Under the pieces are notes generated by a model that saw nothing but the letters and a program-made list of their open reading frames with translations, was not told the DNA's origin and did no database searches. The position numbers were made by a program, and so were the translations under genes. Shown here one piece after another: positions 59,101-64,000 of a stretch of DNA of 64,000 bases. The stretch's first letter is position 1. Each line of letters starts with the position of its first letter. The stretch lies in NCBI GenBank assembly GCA_017545865.1, contig JAFWXO010000033.1:62001-126000 (forward strand), in the 5' to 3' direction. The DNA comes from Clostridia bacterium (GTDB lineage: Bacteria; Bacillota; Clostridia; Christensenellales; Borkfalkiaceae).

Positions 59101-59128
59101 CTAACGTCTTAAAATAGTTGTAATAGGC
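59101..59128 (+). repeat. 28-nt direct repeat, copy 2
   Basis: Begins CTAACGTCTTAAAAT and ends TTGTAATAGGC. It starts 98 nt after copy 1, with GCCTTGC 6 nt before it (12 nt before copy 1). Confidence 0.9.
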
Positions 59129-59150
59129 AAATAAAGAAAACATCCACAAC

Positions 59151-59273
59151 GCTACCAAAGGTAGCATATAACGTTGGCAACGCCAACATATCACTCGGCA
59201 ACGCCGAATACCACTTACCGTAAGGTAAATACCACTTTACGCTTTGCGTAAAATCTCACTTGCCGTTAGGCAA
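59151..59273 (+). repeat. Array of six short hairpins with a conserved 7-nt linker
   Basis: Six perfect stem-loops occur about every 21-22 nt: GCTACC/GGTAGC (59151-59165), GTTGGC/GCCAAC (59173-59187), TCGGC/GCCGA (59195-59207), TTACC/GGTAA (59215-59228), TTTACGC/GCGTAAA (59236-59252) and TTGCC/GGCAA (59260-59273). The stems differ, but the linkers are ATATAAC, ATATCAC, ATACCAC, ATACCAC and ATCTCAC, with ATTTAAC after the last. It ends 14 nt before the next start codon. Confidence 0.88.
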
Positions 59274-59287
59274 ATTTAACGTTAATT

Positions 59288-61864
59288 ATGGATAAAACAT
59301 ACGATTTAAACTTGGGCAGTTGGGGCCCGTATAATAAAGAATACGCAGGTATTTTAAATATCGCCGATAAAGAAAGGGGTACTACTTTTAACGTGGAACT
59401 TTTTCCAGGGTATTTTAGAAGAAGCGTTATGGCTTCAACTTTATTAGTTGACGGCGGTGTTAAACCTTGGAGCGCAAATTCTTCAAGAACAAACTTTACT
59501 TACCGCTACGAACTTGAGTGGAAAGATAAAGTTTACGTTGACGTTAACTACAACGTTTCAAACGATAAGCGCGTTGATATTAAATGTAATTTCGTTAACC
59601 ATAGCGAAATTGAGCAGTCTTTAAATATCAATCTTTGCGCCTCACTCCAACCGATAAAAGAGTGTTTAGGCCCTGTGTTTTTGCGCTATAAACCCATAAT
59701 AAAGCCAAAACTTTTAGGTAGTACCAAAAAGATAAACGCTCTTGATTACAAAGACATAAAAACTTCTCAAACTATTGCAAGCGGTGGTTTTTACCTTGGC
59801 GAAGGCAACGAAAAAAACGTTTCGTCTATCGGATCAACGGCGCTTGTTGGCAGTTATTTTTATAATGAAAATCACTTTGTTTCATATAACTTAAACGGCG
59901 AACAAATTTCTTCTTTCGGCGTTAGATACAAAGCCGAAAAAGATTTAATTTTAAAGGCGATAATTGATAAAAAGGAATTTAAACTTCCGCTTAAAAAATG
60001 CGACGAGTTTACTTATTTTGGTATTGAAATCCCTAAAATATCGGCTTATAGCCTAACTTTTATCCCAAACGGCGCAGTAACTTTAGACTCTGTTTGCTTT
60101 GGCGATAATGCAAGGTGTGTTGAGTTTGAAACGCATCCGTTTAACTTTGAACCAAAGCGAACGGTGTGTGGTGTTTCAGATGGCGTTACCGACCAGCCTA
60201 TTATTTCAAGCTATAAAGAGTGCTTAAAACTATATTACGAAAGTGTTAACAAAACGTATATTATAAAGTGGGATTATCCCGTTAGTTTAATTCGCCGTTT
60301 TTACTGCGACGATATAGGAAATATGCTTTGTTATCGCGCGCAAGACCACGTTAATCACTGGTGGCGTGGGGTTGGAAATAGCGTTTACGATAACGTTTTA
60401 TCAAGCCCCATATTTTTAAAACCTAACGAAGAAAAAACAATCACCTTTACTATTTTTGAAGATGATGAAGAAACTCCTTACGTTGATAATTTTGAAAAGC
60501 CTATCCTTGAAGATAACGAGTATGCTTTTTCAAACGCTTTAACAAAGGCAAACCTTTATTTAAACACCGTTTATCCTATTTATTCTCGCAAAACTTTTAT
60601 CCGCCACAACACCCCTGGGCGTTTTTGGAACTGCTTATACACTTGGGATAGCGGTTTAATAGGCGTTGGGCTTGGCTCGGAAAGTTTTGAAGGCGGGTTT
60701 GATAATTTAACGGCGTATTTAACGCCGATTGGCGATAAGCATAGCCCGTGCATTTTTGCAGGCTCAACCGTTCCAACCCAAGTTTTACTTTATAAATACC
60801 TTTTTGATAAATATCCAACTAAGCGTGAAAAGTTAAAAGAAATTTATCCTTCAGTAAAGCAAATTTTTGATTTCTATAAAGGGCTTTCAGATGAACTTTC
60901 CTTTAAAACTGGTTTAGCAAGCGCGTGGAAGTATAACTATAATAGCGGTGGTTGGGATGATTATCCCCCGCAAAAGTATTTAGCGTTATCAAATCGCAAA
61001 AACGGCAAGGAAAATTATCAAAACACAGTTCCCGTAATAACGTCAACTTTCACAGTTTTAATAGCCAAAATTTTGCGTGAAATAGCTAATTATTTCGGTT
61101 TTGAAAACGAATACGACGAGTATATTGAAAAAACGGCTTTATCGATAGAAACCAACCTATGGAACGATAAAACGGGATATTATTCCTATCTCGTACACGA
61201 CGATCAAGGGAACGCTAAAGAGTTTTTATCTTATCGTGACGGTAGCGACTATAACCTTGGGTTTGACGGGGTTTATCCGATAATTGCAGGCGTATCTTCA
61301 AATGATAGAAGAAAGCGCGTTATTAAAAACGTTAAAACGGGCTTGCTTACTAAATACGGCATTTCCGCTGTTGACGTTCGCGCAAGTTATTTTTCAAAAA
61401 CGGGTTACTGGAACGGCTCGGTTTGGGTTCCACACGGCTGGATACTTTGGAATTCCCTTTTAGATCAAGGCGAAATAGACCTTGCAAGCGATATAGCCAA
61501 AGCCTACCTTGACAAGTGGGCGAAAGAAGTTAATGAAACTTATTGCTTATTCGAGCATTTTATGCTCTATAGCGGCAGGGGCGCAGGCTATCATAATTTT
61601 AGTGGGCTTTCTTCGCCTATGCTTGATTTTTATAACGCCTACTACAAAGGTGGCAACGTTTCTTGCGGGTTTGAAACGATTATAATTTCAAACACCGAAA
61701 ACGAAATTGAGTATAGAACTGAACGAGATAACGCCTTCCTTTTAATCGTAACGGATAAAGAAAGTTTTATCGTGAACGGCAAAGAAAGAAAAGCGATAAA
61801 ATCGTTTGGCAAGGCAAAATACCTACCTATTGAAAAAGGTAACGGTAAAATTTTGATAAAATAA
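59288..61864 (+). CDS. GH63-like (MGH1-like) alpha/alpha-barrel glycoside hydrolase
   Basis: An 858-residue protein without a signal peptide. The N-terminal 350 residues are beta-rich; the C-terminal half is an alpha/alpha6 barrel. Seen: RFWNCLYTWDSGLIGVGLGS with a candidate catalytic Asp, KTGYWNGSVWVPHGWILWNSLL, and ETYCLFEHFMLYSGRGAGYHNF with a candidate Glu. These fit the GH63 / mannosylglycerate-hydrolase-like group; GH37 and GH15 have the same fold. The substrate is unknown. The start has no Shine-Dalgarno and lies 14 nt after the hairpin array; no good promoter was found between them. A terminator follows. Confidence 0.78.
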   Translation: MDKTYDLNLGSWGPYNKEYAGILNIADKERGTTFNVELFPGYFRRSVMASTLLVDGGVKPWSANSSRTNFTYRYELEWKDKVYVDVNYNVSNDKRVDIKCNFVNHSEIEQSLNINLCASLQPIKECLGPVFLRYKPIIKPKLLGSTKKINALDYKDIKTSQTIASGGFYLGEGNEKNVSSIGSTALVGSYFYNENHFVSYNLNGEQISSFGVRYKAEKDLILKAIIDKKEFKLPLKKCDEFTYFGIEIPKISAYSLTFIPNGAVTLDSVCFGDNARCVEFETHPFNFEPKRTVCGVSDGVTDQPIISSYKECLKLYYESVNKTYIIKWDYPVSLIRRFYCDDIGNMLCYRAQDHVNHWWRGVGNSVYDNVLSSPIFLKPNEEKTITFTIFEDDEETPYVDNFEKPILEDNEYAFSNALTKANLYLNTVYPIYSRKTFIRHNTPGRFWNCLYTWDSGLIGVGLGSESFEGGFDNLTAYLTPIGDKHSPCIFAGSTVPTQVLLYKYLFDKYPTKREKLKEIYPSVKQIFDFYKGLSDELSFKTGLASAWKYNYNSGGWDDYPPQKYLALSNRKNGKENYQNTVPVITSTFTVLIAKILREIANYFGFENEYDEYIEKTALSIETNLWNDKTGYYSYLVHDDQGNAKEFLSYRDGSDYNLGFDGVYPIIAGVSSNDRRKRVIKNVKTGLLTKYGISAVDVRASYFSKTGYWNGSVWVPHGWILWNSLLDQGEIDLASDIAKAYLDKWAKEVNETYCLFEHFMLYSGRGAGYHNFSGLSSPMLDFYNAYYKGGNVSCGFETIIISNTENEIEYRTERDNAFLLIVTDKESFIVNGKERKAIKSFGKAKYLPIEKGNGKILIK

Positions 61865-61897
61865 AAAGAGTTGAGCGGTTTGCTCAACTCTTTTATT
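61864..61897. terminator. Bidirectional terminator between the hydrolase and Dabb genes
   Basis: A 13-bp perfect stem AAAAGAGTTGAGC / GCTCAACTCTTTT with a GGTTT loop, with A and T runs at both ends. Confidence 0.92.
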
Positions 61898-61907
61898 TAG
61901 CAATAAA

Positions 61908-62201
61908 TTAGTCAACTTCGTAATCAACGGCGATTGAAGATTCCATTTTTTCGTGCATATATTTTTTAACAACGTTAACGTGGTATTCGTTTTTTTGGTA
62001 TTCTTCAAGTTTTTTAAGGTCTTCCACAACAACTTGTAAAATAAGGTCGTAAGAACGGGGAGTGTCTAAAACGTTTTGCCCAACTTCGATTCCCCAAATT
62101 TGCGGAACTTTAGTTATCATTGAAAGTAAAACGTTGGTTGCCTTTTCCTTAGCATCGTCGCTATTATCTTTAAGCTTAAAACATACTACGTGTTTAATCA
62201 T
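61908..62201 (-). CDS. Dabb-family (stress-responsive A/B barrel) protein
   Basis: A 97-residue ferredoxin-like barrel. The opening IKHVVCFKLKD, the middle IEVGQNVLDTPRSYDLILQVV and LEEYQKNEYHVNVVKKYM are typical of the Dabb domain. Family members are small dimers of mostly unknown role. AAAGGAGAA precedes the start. It lies downstream of mnmG and the 54-residue ORF on the same strand, likely on the same mRNA. Confidence 0.9.
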   Translation of the reverse strand: MIKHVVCFKLKDNSDDAKEKATNVLLSMITKVPQIWGIEVGQNVLDTPRSYDLILQVVVEDLKKLEEYQKNEYHVNVVKKYMHEKMESSIAVDYEVD

Positions 62202-62212
62202 AATATTCTCCT

Positions 62213-62377
62213 TTACCAGTCTTGGCGGTCGCTAATTTTAATATCGTCGTAATACTCAAAGTATTTGGACTTAAACTTAGCCGTTTCCGCTCTTGCTTTT
62301 TGTTTTTTTATTTGTTCTTTTTTAATTTCTTCCGCCGTTTTTTCGGTGGTCTTTTTAATTTCAGTTTCGTTTTTCAT
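62213..62377 (-). CDS. 54-residue Lys/Glu-rich ORF between mnmG and Dabb
   Basis: On the minus strand an ATG at 62377 opens a 54-residue frame ending in ISDRQDW. Its first 30 residues are an almost pure Lys/Glu/Thr helix (MKNETEIKKTTEKTAEEI), followed by KFKSKYFEYYDDIKISD. It overlaps the mnmG 3' end by 17 nt and stops 11 nt before Dabb, so it fills the gap as an operon gene would. There is no strong ribosome site, so it would rely on coupling to mnmG. In related bacteria rsmG often follows mnmG; this is not rsmG. It may be a real small protein or a remnant. Confidence 0.5.
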   Translation of the reverse strand: MKNETEIKKTTEKTAEEIKKEQIKKQKARAETAKFKSKYFEYYDDIKISDRQDW

Positions 62378-64000
62378 ACTTAGTTTTCAAATATACCATT
62401 AACACCGCAATATCCGCTGGGCTAACGCCTGAAATTCTCTGCGCTTGGTCAAGGTTTAAAGGCTTAATATCGCCAAGTTTTTGCCTTGCTTCAAGCCTAA
62501 GCCCGTCAATAGACGAGTAGTCGATATCGGTTGGTAATTCCTTGTCTTTAAGTTTTTGCGCTCTCTCTATAGCGTCAAGTTCCTTTTTGATATAGCCTTC
62601 GTATCTAACGTCAGTTTCGGCAGTTTCAAGAAGATCGTTAGGGGCGTAATCAAAAGCGCTGAAACGCTCTTTAATATCTTTAATTTTAATACCGCGCCTA
62701 ATCATATCCGCGTAAGAAAGCGGAGATAAAACTTCGCCCGGCGTTCTTTCTTCAACAAAGGGTTTCGCGTCTTTATACGGAACAACCGTTTTAAGTTCTT
62801 CTTGAATTTTTTGTTCAAGATTTCGCCTTATAAGGTAGTTTTCCCATCTTTCATCGGTTACTAAGCCGAATTCTCTACCGATGGGCGTGAGCCTTGAATC
62901 AGTGTTGTCTTGGCGGAGAATTAAGCGGTATTCCGCGCGGGAAGTCATCATGCGGTAAGGCTCGTTAGTCCCCTTAGTTACAAGATCGTCAATAAGCACG
63001 CCAGTGTAGCCTTGGTTTCTGCCAAGAATAAGCGGCGCTTTATTTTGAAGATACATGCTTGCGTTAAGCCCTGCAATAAGGCCTTGAACGGCTGCTTCTT
63101 CATAACCGCTTGTTCCGTTGATTTGCCCTGCGGTAAACAAGCCTTTAACCTTTTTAAATTCTAAGGTGGGAAGAAGGTCTAAACTGTCAATACAATCGTA
63201 TTCGATAGCGTACGCGTATCTCATAAACTTGCAGTTTTCAAAGCCTTCGATCGAGCGGTACATTTCTTCTTGAACGTCAATCGGCATGGAAGAAGACATG
63301 CCTTGAACGTAAACTTCGTTAGTGTCAAGCCCTTCGGGTTCTAAGAAGATTTGGTGGCGTTCCTTATCTTCAAATCTTACGACTTTCGTTTCAATTGACG
63401 GGCAGTATCTTGGGCCAGTGGTCGTGATAAAGCCGTTGTATAAAGGGGAACGGTCAAGGTTTTTAAGGATAATTTCGTGCGTTTTTTGGTTGGTGTAACC
63501 AAGATAGCACGGCTTTTTGTTTTCAGGAAGTTTTGGGGTAAGGTAGGAAAAGGGGTAAATATCGTCTTCCCCGGGTTGGATTGAGAACTTTGAAAAGTCA
63601 ATCGTTCTCTTGTCAATTCTTGCGGGAGTTCCCGTTTTAAAGCGCCTTACTTTAAAGCCGAGTTTTATTAAACTATCGGTAAGTTTAGTTGCGTTTTGAA
63701 AGCCTGAAGGGCCTGCAAACTGCTTGTAGTCGCCAGAGATTATATCGCTGTTTAAGTAAACGCCAGTTGCAACAACCACAGTTTTGCACTCAAACAAACT
63801 GTTATAGTTGGTAACAACGCCGGTAACCTTTTCGCCGTCGGTCAAAATCTCGGTTGCTTCGCATTGAACGATAGTGAGATTTTCAGTGTTTTCAAGCGTT
63901 TTTTTCATTTCGCGGTGGTAAAGGTTTTTATCCGCTTGCGCGCGAAGTGATTGAACGGCAACGCCTTTACCACGGTTGAGCATTTTGATTTGGAGCATTG
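62361..64000 (-). CDS. mnmG: tRNA uridine 5-carboxymethylaminomethyl enzyme MnmG (5'-truncated by window edge)
   Basis: The frame is open to the window's right edge, so the FAD-binding N-terminus is missing; about 545 residues are visible. MnmG works with MnmE to modify the wobble uridine of several tRNAs. Seen: VVVATGVYLNSDIISGDY, RRFKTGTPARIDKRTIDFSK, GPRYCPSIETKVVRF, LFTAGQINGTSGYEEAAVQGLIAGLNA, and MMTSRAEYRLILRQDNTDSRL, all diagnostic. The C-terminal ISGVSPADIAVLMVYLK is complete. MnmE is not in the window. Confidence 0.96.
   Translation of the reverse strand, partial: MLQIKMLNRGKGVAVQSLRAQADKNLYHREMKKTLENTENLTIVQCEATEILTDGEKVTGVVTNYNSLFECKTVVVATGVYLNSDIISGDYKQFAGPSGFQNATKLTDSLIKLGFKVRRFKTGTPARIDKRTIDFSKFSIQPGEDDIYPFSYLTPKLPENKKPCYLGYTNQKTHEIILKNLDRSPLYNGFITTTGPRYCPSIETKVVRFEDKERHQIFLEPEGLDTNEVYVQGMSSSMPIDVQEEMYRSIEGFENCKFMRYAYAIEYDCIDSLDLLPTLEFKKVKGLFTAGQINGTSGYEEAAVQGLIAGLNASMYLQNKAPLILGRNQGYTGVLIDDLVTKGTNEPYRMMTSRAEYRLILRQDNTDSRLTPIGREFGLVTDERWENYLIRRNLEQKIQEELKTVVPYKDAKPFVEERTPGEVLSPLSYADMIRRGIKIKDIKERFSAFDYAPNDLLETAETDVRYEGYIKKELDAIERAQKLKDKELPTDIDYSSIDGLRLEARQKLGDIKPLNLDQAQRISGVSPADIAVLMVYLKTKYEKRN

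Larger units (their letters stand above)
58895..59287. repeat. 393-bp repeat-rich spacer, possible non-autonomous element
   Basis: No gene is seen in this stretch. It has two parts. The left part (about 58915-59130) holds a 28-nt direct repeat at 59003-59030 and 59101-59128 (27 of 28 bases the same), each preceded by GCCTTGC a few bases upstream, plus GCCTAT / ATAGGC inverted copies and an ATAGAC / GTCTAT pair. The right part (59151-59273) is a hairpin array. Its base composition and structure are unlike the rest of the window. Confidence 0.7.

Noticed and set aside
59151..59273. CRISPR array
   Set aside because: The period is too short (21-22 nt), the units are themselves palindromes with different stems, and there is no identical long repeat or cas gene.

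Overview
The window reads as a chromosomal segment of a low-GC, spore-forming, anaerobic member of the Clostridia, probably an uncultured gut-type lineage. The evidence is spoIVA, spoIIID, a cwlD-like amidase and a sigH-like sigma factor, sigma-A promoters of the TTGACA-N17-TATAAT type, a perfect CIRCE element, type III glutamine synthetase, and a citrate-synthase-like protein of the isopropylmalate synthase superfamily next to aconitase and isocitrate dehydrogenase. I see no tRNA, rRNA, CRISPR array, phage or transposase gene. The species cannot be fixed from the sequence alone.

Layout. 1-7.8 kb: the end of an FtsX-type permease gene, a cysteine desulfurase, ruvX with a DUF1292 partner, a lipoprotein, tmcAL, pta, and a divergent AraC-family regulator. 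7.9-15.9 kb: a six-gene operon for uronate sugars (KduI fused to a discoidin-like domain, a CE15-like esterase, a KduD-like dehydrogenase, two tandem heparinase II/III-type lyases, a GH88 unsaturated glucuronyl hydrolase). None has a signal peptide, so it looks like a cytoplasmic pathway for imported oligosaccharides. 16-27.7 kb: yceD-rpmF, htpG under CIRCE, a polar amino acid ABC transporter with queH, fba, a lone mazF, pncB, lspA-rluD and membrane proteins. 27.7-38.9 kb: a DUF512 radical SAM protein, der, plsY, spoIVA, an EF-G paralogue, a PfkB kinase, an HD protein, YihY and the ACT/PFL pair. 39-44.6 kb: spoIIID, then a GntR-controlled citrate-to-2-oxoglutarate operon. 44.6-51.7 kb (minus strand): an FAD oxidoreductase, an F420-ligase-like protein, serA, serC and glnN. 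51.8-57.6 kb: cwlD-like, mrnC-rlmB-sigH-dnaX-ybaB-recR and a pseudouridine synthase. 57.6-64 kb: an FAD oxidoreductase and a GH63-like hydrolase split by a 393-bp repeat-rich spacer, then Dabb, a 54-residue ORF and the 3' part of mnmG on the minus strand.

What stands out: (1) the KduI fusion ORF keeps a near-perfect Shine-Dalgarno and start codon at the domain boundary, so it may make both a fusion and free KduI; (2) a regular array of six small hairpins with unrelated stems and a conserved 7-nt linker lies directly before the GH63-like gene; (3) several strong promoters sit exactly at or within a few bases of start codons that lack a Shine-Dalgarno, which suggests leaderless mRNAs; (4) a 14-bp inverted repeat covers both -10 boxes of the divergent AraC/uronate promoters; (5) candidate sigma-E promoters precede spoIVA and spoIIID.
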